A stretch of 64,000 bases of DNA from Blastochloris viridis. Its GTDB lineage: Bacteria > Pseudomonadota > Alphaproteobacteria > Rhizobiales > Xanthobacteraceae. Numbering within the stretch: the first letter of the stretch is position 1; each line of letters starts with the position of its first letter. The stretch is from positions 2,396,001 through 2,460,000 of the forward strand of contig NZ_CP012946.1 in NCBI RefSeq assembly GCF_001402875.1, read 5' to 3'. Below, in pieces: positions 48,698 through 56,332 of this stretch. The notes under the pieces were generated by a model. It had not been told where the DNA came from. It made no database searches and saw only the letters and a program-made list of their open reading frames with translations. Made by a program: the position numbers and the translations under genes.

Positions 48698-49258
48698 TCA
48701 GCGCGCCTCCAGTGCCGCCGCGACGAGGCGCCGGCAATAGACTGGCGTCGGCGGCTCGATATCGAACAGAATGCGGTAGAGCACCGGCGCGACTATGCGA
48801 TCGATGAGAACATCAACGTCGGGCGCCACCTCGCTGCGAGTGGCGGCACGGGCGGCGATCACCGCGAGCTGGTCGCGCAGATAGTCCCGACAGCGGCAGG
48901 ATTTGGTGGGATCGAGGTTGCAGGCCAGCACGTCGCGGATCATCGCTTGACCCGGTTCCGACGACATCTCCTCGGCATATTGCTCCAGCCAAGCGTCGAG
49001 ATCGCCGCGCAGCGTACCGGTGTCTGCCGGCTCGGCATCCGGCCTTAGCCGCTCGACCGCGACGTCGCCGAGCAGCTCCTGCAAGTCGCCCCAGCGGCGG
49101 TAGATCGTCGAAGGTGTCACCCCGGCGCGCTCCGCGATCACCGGGATGGTCAGTTCGGCGCGGCCGACCTCCGCCAGAAGGTCGCGCACCGCCGCATGCA
49201 CAGAGGCCTGGACCCTGGCACTACGCCCGCCGGGACGCACCGGCTCTCTCACACTCAT
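48698..49258 (-). CDS. TetR-family transcriptional regulator
   Basis: A 186-residue repressor. The N-terminal helix-turn-helix is intact: VQASVHAAVRDLLAEVGRAEL, then TIPVIAERAGVTPSTIYRRWG. The ligand domain has the C-terminal TetR_C_11-like form. The start at 49258 is preferred to 49270. It diverges from an MFS pump gene, and the 53-bp palindrome between them (49283-49335) is its likely operator, so it probably represses both itself and the pump until a ligand binds. Confidence 0.9.
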   Translation of the reverse strand: MSVREPVRPGGRSARVQASVHAAVRDLLAEVGRAELTIPVIAERAGVTPSTIYRRWGDLQELLGDVAVERLRPDAEPADTGTLRGDLDAWLEQYAEEMSSEPGQAMIRDVLACNLDPTKSCRCRDYLRDQLAVIAARAATRSEVAPDVDVLIDRIVAPVLYRILFDIEPPTPVYCRRLVAAALEAR

Positions 49259-49282
49259 GTCACGCCCCACTCTCCACCAACG

Positions 49283-49335
49283 AAACCACCATCGGCGCTA
49301 ACGCAAAATATTTGCGTTAGCGCCGATGGTGGTTT
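49283..49335. promoter_or_regulatory. Perfect 25-bp-arm palindrome, probable TetR operator
   Basis: Two perfect 25-bp arms (49283-49307 and 49311-49335) around ATA. The centre reads TAACGCAAAATATTTGCGTT. It lies between the divergent TetR (start 49258) and MFS (start 49379) genes. The length is twice that of a usual TetR site, enough for two dimers or for a cruciform. Confidence 0.75.
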
Positions 49336-49378
49336 ATTCCTTAATGCACAACGTTAGCTTTAGGCCCGGAGGGCCCGC

Positions 49379-50656
49379 ATGTCGACACCCATTGCGCCTG
49401 CGGCGGAAACGTCCACGGCCGCACTTGCGCTCTATACCGCAACGCTCACGACCTTCCTCGCTGCCGCGGCCGCCCCGACGCCACTCTACCCACTCTACGA
49501 AACAAGCTGGGGCCTCTCCCCGGCGACACTCACCTTCGTGTTCGGGACCTATCCGGTCAGCGTGCTCGCCGCGCTGCTTGTTGCCGGTGCGCTTTCCGAC
49601 CATATCGGGCGGCGGCCAGTGATCTTCGCCACCCTGCTGTTCGAAGGCGCCGCGATGGCCCTGTTCGTCGCCGCGCAGGCGGTGCCGATGCTGATCGTGG
49701 CGCGCTTCCTCCAGGGACTCGCCACCGGTGCGGCAATGAGCGCAGTCGGCGCTGCACTGATCGACGCGCATCGCGGCCACGGGCCGCTGGTCAACAGCGT
49801 CGCCCCGCTGATCGGGCTTGCGCTCGGCGCTCTCGGCGCGGGCGCGCTGGTGGCCTTTGCCCCATTGCCGCTGCGCCTCGTGTATGCCCTGCTGCTCGCC
49901 GCCATCGCGGTGCAAGCGATTTTGGTGTGGTTTGTGCCGGAGACCGCGGTCGGCCGCCCCGGCGCCCTTGTCTCACTCAAGCCGACGATCGCCGTACCGG
50001 CGCAGGCGCGGCGTGCCTTGCTTCGGGTCACGCCGCTCAACATCGCGGTGTGGGCGCTCGGCGGCTTGTTCCTGTCGCTGGTGCCGGCGCTGATCCGGGC
50101 TGCCACCGGCATCACCTCGCCAATGGTCGGCGGCTCAGTGGTCGCCACCCTCTGCTTAAGCGGTGCCGCGGCGGTGCTGTGGCTGCGCAGCAGGCCGACC
50201 ATGGAGATCGCCGTCCTCGCCATCGCAGCCCTGGTACTGGGGGTCGTCGGCCTGATGACCTCGCTGCACGCCGGGGTGGTCGCGGGCCTCTTTGGCGGCA
50301 CCCTGGTCGCCGGCATCGGCTTCGGCGGCGGCTTCCTGGCCTGCCTGCGCACCCTGCTGCCGCTAGTCTCGCCAGCCGAGCGGTCCGGCCTGCTCGCTGC
50401 CCTCTATGTCGTAAGCTACCTTGCCCACAGCCTGCCAGCCATCGCCGCCGGCCTCCTCGCCCGCGAGATCGGGCTCGTCGCCACCACCGACCTCTATGCT
50501 GCAGCGCTGGTGGCGCTTGCGCTCGCCGCCGCCGTCACCATGCGCGATGCTTGGCGTTGCGAGCAAGCTGCCGCAAGAGGGGCTGTTGGAGCGGCGGGGA
50601 ATAACGTTACGATCAAGGGCGCCGGCACGCCGCCGGCCACCCGGAATTCGCCATGA
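49379..50656 (+). CDS. MFS efflux transporter
   Basis: A 425-residue major facilitator protein with about twelve hydrophobic segments. The motif A loop between helices 2 and 3 is GALSDHIGRRPVIF, and the helix-5 region is VAPLIGLALGALGAGALVAF. It resembles drug:proton antiporters. The final 35 residues, after the last helix, are polar and low-complexity and run into the start of the hydratase gene: the stop overlaps that gene's ATG (ATGA). Transcription is divergent from its probable repressor. Confidence 0.9.
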   Translation: MSTPIAPAAETSTAALALYTATLTTFLAAAAAPTPLYPLYETSWGLSPATLTFVFGTYPVSVLAALLVAGALSDHIGRRPVIFATLLFEGAAMALFVAAQAVPMLIVARFLQGLATGAAMSAVGAALIDAHRGHGPLVNSVAPLIGLALGALGAGALVAFAPLPLRLVYALLLAAIAVQAILVWFVPETAVGRPGALVSLKPTIAVPAQARRALLRVTPLNIAVWALGGLFLSLVPALIRAATGITSPMVGGSVVATLCLSGAAAVLWLRSRPTMEIAVLAIAALVLGVVGLMTSLHAGVVAGLFGGTLVAGIGFGGGFLACLRTLLPLVSPAERSGLLAALYVVSYLAHSLPAIAAGLLAREIGLVATTDLYAAALVALALAAAVTMRDAWRCEQAAARGAVGAAGNNVTIKGAGTPPATRNSP

Positions 50657-51468
50657 CCACTGCCACTCCCGAGACCTGCACCCCGCCCCTCGCCCGCCGC
50701 CGCGACGGCGCGATCGAGGTCCTCACGCTGTCGCGCCCGGCGAGCCGCAATTCGCTGTCGGAGGCGATGCTGGCGGCGTTGGCGGAGGCGCTCGCCGACA
50801 TCAAATCCGACCGCGCGGTGCGCGCGGTGGTGCTGGCGGCGGACGGCCCGGTGTTCTCGGCCGGCCACGACCTCAAGGAGATGACGGCGGCGCGCGGCCG
50901 TCCCGACCGCGGCCACGGCTATTTCGTCGACGTGCTCGGCCGCTGCGCCGCGGTGATGCAGGCGATCGTGCACCTGCCGCAGCCGGTGATCGCCGCGGTT
51001 GCAGGCACCGCCACCGCCGCCGGCTGCCAGTTGGTGGCGAGCTGCGACCTCGCGGTGGCGGCGCGCGAGGCAAAATTTTGCACCCCCGGCGTCAATATCG
51101 GCCTGTTCTGCTCGACGCCGATGGTGGCGCTGTCGCGCAATGTCGGCGCCAAGCACGCGCTCGAAATGCTGCTGACCGGCGACATGATCGACGCCGAGAC
51201 GGCGCGAAGCTGGGGCCTGGTCAACCGGGTGGTGGCGAAGGACGAGGTGCTGGCGACCGCGCTGGCGCTGGCCAACCAGATCGCGGCGAAATCGGCCTAT
51301 GCCGTGAAGATCGGCAAGGAGGCGTTCTACCGCCAGCGCGAGCTGTCGCTCAGCGAGGCCTATGCCTACGCCACGCGGGTGATGACCGAAAACATGCTGG
51401 CGCACGACGCCGAGGAGGGCATCGCGGCGTTCATCGAAAAGCGCAACCCCACCTGGGCGGACCGGTGA
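50653..51468 (+). CDS. Enoyl-CoA hydratase/isomerase family protein
   Basis: A 271-residue crotonase-fold protein. The oxyanion-hole segments are VFSAGHDLKEMTAAR and AAGCQLVASCDLAVAA; both lack the paired Glu of classic hydratases at one position, so the exact reaction (hydratase, isomerase or other) is open. It is coupled at both ends: ATGA with the MFS gene and TGATG with the CoA-binding gene. A truncated copy of its first 45 codons is at 48450. Confidence 0.9.
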   Translation: MTTATPETCTPPLARRRDGAIEVLTLSRPASRNSLSEAMLAALAEALADIKSDRAVRAVVLAADGPVFSAGHDLKEMTAARGRPDRGHGYFVDVLGRCAAVMQAIVHLPQPVIAAVAGTATAAGCQLVASCDLAVAAREAKFCTPGVNIGLFCSTPMVALSRNVGAKHALEMLLTGDMIDAETARSWGLVNRVVAKDEVLATALALANQIAAKSAYAVKIGKEAFYRQRELSLSEAYAYATRVMTENMLAHDAEEGIAAFIEKRNPTWADR

Positions 51469-51926
51469 TGGCGCCGGCGCACGGACCCGCCGCGCCCGGC
51501 CGCGACGATGACGCCGCGATCCGCCGCATCCTGACGGAGACCAAGACCATCGCCCTGCTCGGCGCCTCGGCCAATCCGGCGCGGCCGAGCCATCATGTGA
51601 TGGAATTCCTGCTCGCGCAGGGCTTCCGCGTCCACCCGGTCAATCCCGGCCTCGCCGGCCAGACCCTGCTTGGCCAGCCCGTCTACGCCCGCCTCGCCGA
51701 CATCCCCGAGCCGATCGACCTGGTCGACATGTTCCGCGCCGCCGAATACGCGCCGCAGGTGGTGGACGAGATGCTGGCGCTTGCCGTGCGGCCGAAGGTG
51801 CTGTGGATGCAGCTCGGCGTGCGCCACGACGCCGCCGCCGCCCGCGCCGAGGCCGTCGGCATTGAGGTGGTGATGGAGCGCTGCCCGGCGATCGAGATCC
51901 CGCGGCTGGGGCTGATGAGCCGTTGA
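51468..51926 (+). CDS. CoA-binding protein (YccU-like)
   Basis: A 152-residue Rossmann-type CoA-binding domain protein: IALLGASANPARPSHHVMEFLLAQGFRVHPVNPGLAGQTLLG, then VDMFRAAEYAPQVVDEML and VLWMQLGVRHDAAAARAEAVGIEVVMERCPAIE, typical of the YccU family. Its exact role is unknown. The start overlaps the hydratase stop by one base, giving a three-gene MFS-hydratase-CoA-binding unit. Confidence 0.9.
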   Translation: MAPAHGPAAPGRDDDAAIRRILTETKTIALLGASANPARPSHHVMEFLLAQGFRVHPVNPGLAGQTLLGQPVYARLADIPEPIDLVDMFRAAEYAPQVVDEMLALAVRPKVLWMQLGVRHDAAAARAEAVGIEVVMERCPAIEIPRLGLMSR

Positions 51927-51949
51927 CAATGGGCCGTTGATATATGTGT

Positions 51950-52060
51950 CGTCGTCCCGGGCGAGGCATAGCCGAGACCCGGGATCGGTCCCCTGAAAAG
52001 GCGCCCTTTCCTGAGAACGGTCCCGGATCGCGGGCCTTCGGCCCTTGTCCGGGACGACGA
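51950..52060. repeat. CCCGGG-type palindromic repeat, copy 2
   Basis: Begins CGTCGTCCCGGGCGAGGC and ends TTGTCCGGGACGACGA. Closely related to 34276-34388, including AACGGTCCCGGATCGCG in the second half. Lies between the CoA-binding gene and metY. Confidence 0.6.
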
Positions 52061-52224
52061 GGTCCCGGCTTGGCGCTTCGTGCCGACCGGGACGACAGCA
52101 CGGGCCGCTCGGGGCGACAGCAATGCACCGGCCGCTGGAAGTGCACCCGCCGCCAGCCGGTTCCCTTCGCCCCGGCCCTGTCGTAAAGCTTGGCGCCCGC
52201 GCGCGGCTCGAGCAGGAGACCTCC

Positions 52225-53514
52225 ATGACCGACCATAATCCGGGTTCCTCGCCCGGCTTCTCGACCCTGGCGATCCACGCCGGCGCCAAGCCGGACCCCA
52301 CCACCGGCGCGCGGGCGACCCCGATCTATCAGACCACCTCGTTCGTGTTCGACGACGTCGACCACGCCGCGGCGCTGTTCGGGCTCAAGGCGTTCGGCAA
52401 CATCTACACCCGGCTCGGCAACCCCACCAACGCGGTGCTGGAGGAGCGCATCGCGGCGCTGGAGGGCGGCACCGCCGCACTCGGCGTCGCCTCCGGCCAC
52501 GCCGCCCAGTTGATCACCCTGCACACGCTGCTGCAGCCGGGCGATGAGTTCATCGCCTCCAAGAAGCTCTATGGCGGCTCGATCAACCAGTTCAACCACG
52601 CCTTCAAGAATTTCGGCTGGGTGGTGAAGTGGGCCGACCCCGACGACATCTCCTCGTTCGAGAACGCGGTGTCGGTGAAGACCAAGGCGATCTTCGTCGA
52701 ATCGATCGCCAATCCCGGCGGAGTGATCACCGACATCGAGGCGCTGGCGGGGGTGGCGCGGCGCGCCCGCGTGCCGCTGATCGTCGACAACACCCTGGCG
52801 ACACCGTATCTGTGCCGGCCGATCGAGTTCGGCGCCGACGTGGTGGTGCATTCCGCCACCAAGTTCCTGGGCGGCCACGGCAATTCGATGGCCGGGCTGA
52901 TCGTCGACGGCGGCTCGTTCAACTGGTCGCAGGAAGGCCGCTACCCGATGCTGTCGGAGCCGCGGCCGGAATACCAGGGCATGGTGCTGCACGAGACGTT
53001 CGGCAACTTCGCCTTCGCGGTCGCCTGCCGCGCGCTCGGCCTCCGAGATCTCGGGCCGGCGCTGTCGCCGTTCAACGCCTTCATGGTGCTGACCGGCATC
53101 GAGACGCTGCCGCTGCGCATGCAGCGCCACTGCGAGAACGCCCTGGCGGTGGCCGAATTCCTCTCCGCCCACCCGCAGGTCAGCTGGGTCAGCTATCCCG
53201 GCCTCAAGGGCGACCGCTACCACACCCTGGCCAAGAAATACGCGCCGCGCGGCGCCGGCGCGGTGTTCACCTTCGGGCTCAAGGGCGGCTATGACGCCGG
53301 CGTCCGGCTGGTGTCGAAGGTCGAGCTGTTCTCCCACCTCGCCAATATCGGCGACACCCGCTCGCTGATCATCCACCCGGCCTCCACCACCCACCGCCAG
53401 CTCACCGACGCCCAGAAGGTCCAGGCCGGCGCCGGGCCGGACACCGTGCGGCTGTCGATCGGGCTGGAGGACGTCGCCGACATCATCGCCGACCTCGATC
53501 AGGCGTTGGCGTAA
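52225..53514 (+). CDS. metY: O-acetylhomoserine sulfhydrylase (aminocarboxypropyltransferase)
   Basis: A 429-residue PLP enzyme of the Cys/Met metabolism family. The PLP lysine is K213 in SATKFLGGHGNSMAG; other motifs are YTRLGNPTNAVLEERIAALEGG, FVESIANPGG, VDNTLATPYLCRP and SLIIHPASTTHRQL. It makes homocysteine (or methionine) from O-acetylhomoserine and sulfide (or methanethiol). The ATG at 52225 follows GGAGACCTCC. No SAM riboswitch is recognised in the 160 bp upstream. Confidence 0.94.
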   Translation: MTDHNPGSSPGFSTLAIHAGAKPDPTTGARATPIYQTTSFVFDDVDHAAALFGLKAFGNIYTRLGNPTNAVLEERIAALEGGTAALGVASGHAAQLITLHTLLQPGDEFIASKKLYGGSINQFNHAFKNFGWVVKWADPDDISSFENAVSVKTKAIFVESIANPGGVITDIEALAGVARRARVPLIVDNTLATPYLCRPIEFGADVVVHSATKFLGGHGNSMAGLIVDGGSFNWSQEGRYPMLSEPRPEYQGMVLHETFGNFAFAVACRALGLRDLGPALSPFNAFMVLTGIETLPLRMQRHCENALAVAEFLSAHPQVSWVSYPGLKGDRYHTLAKKYAPRGAGAVFTFGLKGGYDAGVRLVSKVELFSHLANIGDTRSLIIHPASTTHRQLTDAQKVQAGAGPDTVRLSIGLEDVADIIADLDQALA

Positions 53515-53532
53515 CCTTAGGGAGAACAGGGC

Positions 53533-53745
53533 ATGCGACAGCGGGTGCGCAAGGCCGTCGGCGCGGTGCTGCTGCTGCTGCTGGCGGTGGTATGGTCGCT
53601 CGGCGCCATGGTGGTGGCCCACGCCGGCATCGGCCTTGGCCACTGGGCCACCGAGCTGGCCTATTACATTGTGGCCGGCCTGGGCTGGACCATCCCAGCC
53701 GGCGCCTTGATCTGGTGGATGGTGCGGCCCGACCGGGCGGCGTGA
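53533..53745 (+). CDS. DUF2842 small membrane protein
   Basis: A 70-residue protein with two hydrophobic segments (about 9-31 and 42-63) and an arginine/lysine-rich start MRQRVRKAVG. The pattern, including YYIVAGLGWTIPAGALIWWM, fits the DUF2842 family found in alphaproteobacteria. Preceded by AGGGAGAAC with normal spacing and located 18 bp after metY. Function unknown. Confidence 0.85.
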   Translation: MRQRVRKAVGAVLLLLLAVVWSLGAMVVAHAGIGLGHWATELAYYIVAGLGWTIPAGALIWWMVRPDRAA

Positions 53746-53843
53746 CGCGGCGCCCGGTCACGGTGCGGCCGCCGCCGTTATGCCGAGATCGCGCCGCACT
53801 GTTCGCCGTCGCCCATCCCATCGTCATTGCCGTGTGATTCGCC

Positions 53844-55049
53844 ATGCGCTTCCGCCTCGCCGCCCTCGTCCTCGCCGCGGCCACCCTCCCCGTCCAGGCC
53901 AAAGACCCACCCAAGGCGCCGGCCAAGCCGGCCCAGGCGCTCGAAACGGTCAGCTACATCCCGCTCTACGGCGACCTGCTGGGCGCGCTGTCGGCCGACG
54001 CCGTGCTCAAGGAAATCCGTCAGGGCGGCAAGCTGGTCGCCGCCGAGCTCGACGTCTGCCACGCCATCAACCCGCGCACCGAGCGCAAGGACCGCTTCGT
54101 CATCGCCCTCAAGCCCGACGGCGCCCGGCTGACCGGCAGCGGCGAAAGCACCGAGCAGAAGGTGCCGATATCGGTGCAGCTCGTGCGCAAGGCCACCGGC
54201 AAGACCCTCGCCTTCGAGGGCACCATCACCCGCGGCGGCACCATAGACAAGGTCGATATCGCCGACCTCACCGAGCAGACCGAGGAGCAGTTCCTCGAAG
54301 GTCAGCCGACCGACATCGCCATCGAGGCCGAGCCCAAGGCGTTCGGCGAGGTGTCGCCGATCGGGCTGGCGGTGCGGGTGAAGCGCGACGCCCTGCCCGG
54401 CCTGCTGCAGACGTTGCGCGGCGAGAACGTGCGGGTGACGTTCCGCACCCTGATCGAGCCTTGCCACGCGCTGCGCGCCGGCCAGCAGGTGGTGCAGTTC
54501 GAGGTCGCCAGCGACCGCGCCGCCAACCTGGTGGACAAGATGCGCACCCTGCCCGGCGTGACCGACGCCGGCTGGACCGCCGCCGGCGCCAACGACTGGA
54601 CGGTGCGGTTCCCGGCGGCATCGTGGCGCGACGCCAAGGGGCTCGACCGTGACCGCCTCGCCGGACGCATCGGCGAGATCGCCGCCGGCGTGCTCGGCGC
54701 CACCAGCCGCGACGTGGCGTGGGACCCGGTCACCGGCGAACTGAAGCTGACGCTGAAGCGCACCAGCGAGATCGCGCCCAGCCTGGCCCTCACCGACATC
54801 ATCGACCTGCAGATGCTGATCGCGCCGGAGACCACCGGCGCCACCAGCGAGCACGCCATCCTGTGGCTGGAATCGGCCGCGCTGACCACCGCCGACGAAA
54901 ACAGCGGCCCCCGCCTCGCCCTGGCCGGCTCGGACGATTCCGAGGGCGAAGGCGGCGCCGTCCAGATCGACACCGACGCGCTGCTGAACGCGTTCGCCAC
55001 CGCGTTCGGCGGGCAGCGCTGGGACAGCGAGGCCGCTGGCTGGAAGTGA
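53844..55049 (+). CDS. Exported protein of unknown function
   Basis: A 401-residue protein. The first 19 residues (MRFRLAALVLAAATLPVQA) are a signal peptide. The rest is a moderately acidic soluble sequence with no cysteine-rich, hydrolase or binding motif that I recognise; the C-terminal 60 residues are acidic (SDDSEGEGGAVQIDTDALL). The gene is followed 40 bp later by an 18-bp hairpin and then an EF-hand gene on the same strand. Confidence 0.65.
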   Translation: MRFRLAALVLAAATLPVQAKDPPKAPAKPAQALETVSYIPLYGDLLGALSADAVLKEIRQGGKLVAAELDVCHAINPRTERKDRFVIALKPDGARLTGSGESTEQKVPISVQLVRKATGKTLAFEGTITRGGTIDKVDIADLTEQTEEQFLEGQPTDIAIEAEPKAFGEVSPIGLAVRVKRDALPGLLQTLRGENVRVTFRTLIEPCHALRAGQQVVQFEVASDRAANLVDKMRTLPGVTDAGWTAAGANDWTVRFPAASWRDAKGLDRDRLAGRIGEIAAGVLGATSRDVAWDPVTGELKLTLKRTSEIAPSLALTDIIDLQMLIAPETTGATSEHAILWLESAALTTADENSGPRLALAGSDDSEGEGGAVQIDTDALLNAFATAFGGQRWDSEAAGWK

Positions 55050-55089
55050 CCGGCTCCGGCACGCCGGTTGCACTGCAATCCGTCACGAA

Positions 55090-55134
55090 CCACCAACTGC
55101 GCGTCTCTGCCTGGCGGAGACGCGCAGTTGGTGG
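55090..55134. terminator. Perfect 18-bp hairpin between exported-protein and EF-hand genes
   Basis: CCACCAACTGCGCGTCTC (55090-55107) pairs fully with GAGACGCGCAGTTGGTGG (55117-55134) across a 9-nt loop. It starts 40 bp after one stop and ends 25 bp before the EF-hand start. No T tract follows, so it may be an operator or an mRNA structure rather than a terminator. Confidence 0.5.
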
Positions 55135-55158
55135 CCTCCGGAGCAAAGGATTGCGGCG

Positions 55159-55758
55159 ATGACAGCCAACACGATGCTACAGGCGCTGACGCAGGCGAGC
55201 GGCAGCGGAATTTTCGGTCTCGGCGATTCCAAATCTACCCAGAAAAAACTGCCGACCGGCACCAACGACACCGGCACGTCGTCGCTGGAATCGCTGTTCT
55301 CGACCATCGACGCCGACGCCGACGGCAAGGTGACGCAGGCCGAGTTCTCGTCGTTCGTCGACAATCTGGTGGCGAAAAGCGACCTCCTGCAGCTCCAGGA
55401 GGAAAACCAGCCGCCGTCGGCCGCCGACATCTTCGCCGCCGCCGATACCGATGGCAGCGGCGGGCTGAGCGTTGAGGAATTCAAGGCGGACCTGGCCGCC
55501 CACGCCCCGGCCGGCAGCGACACCGCGAGCGCGGACGACGCCGAGACCCGCTTTTCGCGGTTCGATACCAACGAGGACGGCGTGGTGTCGCAAACCGAGT
55601 TCGCCGCGGCGTTCGGGCCGACGTCGTCCGGCACCGCGACGGCATCGCAGCAGCCCGACCTGTTCGCGCTGCTCGGGCAGGCGGTGTCGGCCTACACCTC
55701 GACGTCGAGCTCGACCAACTCCAGCACCAGCCTCGGCTCGCTGTTGAAGGCGGCCTGA
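55159..55758 (+). CDS. EF-hand calcium-binding protein
   Basis: A 199-residue protein with three canonical EF-hand loops: D51-E62 (DADADGKVTQAE), D96-E107 (DTDGSGGLSVEE) and D136-E147 (DTNEDGVVSQTE). No signal peptide is present; the N terminus is serine/threonine/glycine-rich and the C terminus (170-199) is serine/threonine-rich. It should bind calcium, location and partner unknown. GGAGCAAAGGA lies upstream of the ATG. Similar multi-EF-hand proteins are frequent in related bacteria. Confidence 0.88.
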   Translation: MTANTMLQALTQASGSGIFGLGDSKSTQKKLPTGTNDTGTSSLESLFSTIDADADGKVTQAEFSSFVDNLVAKSDLLQLQEENQPPSAADIFAAADTDGSGGLSVEEFKADLAAHAPAGSDTASADDAETRFSRFDTNEDGVVSQTEFAAAFGPTSSGTATASQQPDLFALLGQAVSAYTSTSSSTNSSTSLGSLLKAA

Positions 55759-55785
55759 CGGCGATCTGGCCAAGCATATCACGCG

Positions 55786-55818
55786 GTTTCCGGATGATCG
55801 CTTCGTGATTCCGGAAAC
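55786..55818 (+). repeat. Stem-loop downstream of EF-hand gene
   Basis: GTTTCCGG and CCGGAAAC enclose a 17-nt segment in which GAT and ATC-like bases can extend the stem. It is followed by AACAACGTTGCCGA, the same tail as after the chemoreceptor gene (44085-44115). Probable dispersed element or terminator, 27 bp after the stop. Confidence 0.5.
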
Positions 55819-55877
55819 AACGTTGCCGAGAAATTCTTGATCAAAAGGGTTTTTCGGCGACCGCACGACGAAACTCC

Positions 55878-56146
55878 GCCCTGAACAGAAACCGTGCGCG
55901 CTACGCTCCACCGCGCCGTGGCGTCCGATGCCGCCCGGCCGCGGCGGAGACCTCGCGCCGTCGTCCCGGACAAGCGGTCAAGCCGCGCGATCGGACCCAT
56001 GATCCGCGAGGCTCGCCGTCGTCCGCATCGCCCCTCGCAGCACGGCATCGCTCGCGCTGCCGGAAACGTCGCGGATCATGGGTTCGGAGTCTCAGCTTCG
56101 CTTCGCCCCGAACGACCGGCGGTTTCATCCCCGGCGGGTCGGAATT
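55878..56146 (-). repeat. Long palindromic intergenic repeat, copy 3 (inverted)
   Basis: Reverse orientation of the 10660-10950 repeat, complete including the distal module. Arms ACCCATGATCCGCG at 55995-56008 and CGCGGATCATGGGT at 56070-56083. It lies upstream of the cas operon and just before the structured 121-bp element. Confidence 0.7.
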
Positions 56147-56162
56147 CCGGCGGCAAACTGAT

Positions 56163-56283
56163 ACCGACGGCGGCGGCAGCCAGCCGTTGGTTGCGATCGC
56201 GGATTTTCGTGAAATCATTGATTTCACGGACGAAAATCCGCGAGATTCAACGGCCCCATGCGCCAGCATCCGGGGCCGTTGGT
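56163..56283. repeat. 121-bp structured intergenic element, copy 2, before cas3
   Basis: Same length and orientation as 10522-10642. The central hairpin (56199-56241) has the stems GCGGATTTT/AAAATCCGC and CGTGAAATC/GATTTCACG. It ends 49 bp before the cas3 start, so part of the cas promoter may lie within or right after it. Confidence 0.7.
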
Positions 56284-56332
56284 ATGATCTGCCGTTTTTC
56301 GTCTCAAATCACGATGATAGCGAGCGCAGTTC

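Noticed and set aside
52061..52224. SAM riboswitch before metY
   Set aside because: I could not find the conserved core of SAM-II or related classes in this stretch.
53592..54652. Arg/His-rich open frames overlapping the DUF2842 and exported-protein genes
   Set aside because: They overlap better-supported frames with signal peptide or family patterns, and show shadow composition.
55759..56332. Search for a CRISPR array or leader upstream of cas3
   Set aside because: The dyads here belong to dispersed intergenic repeats also found far from cas genes; no regularly spaced repeats of 30-37 bp are present.
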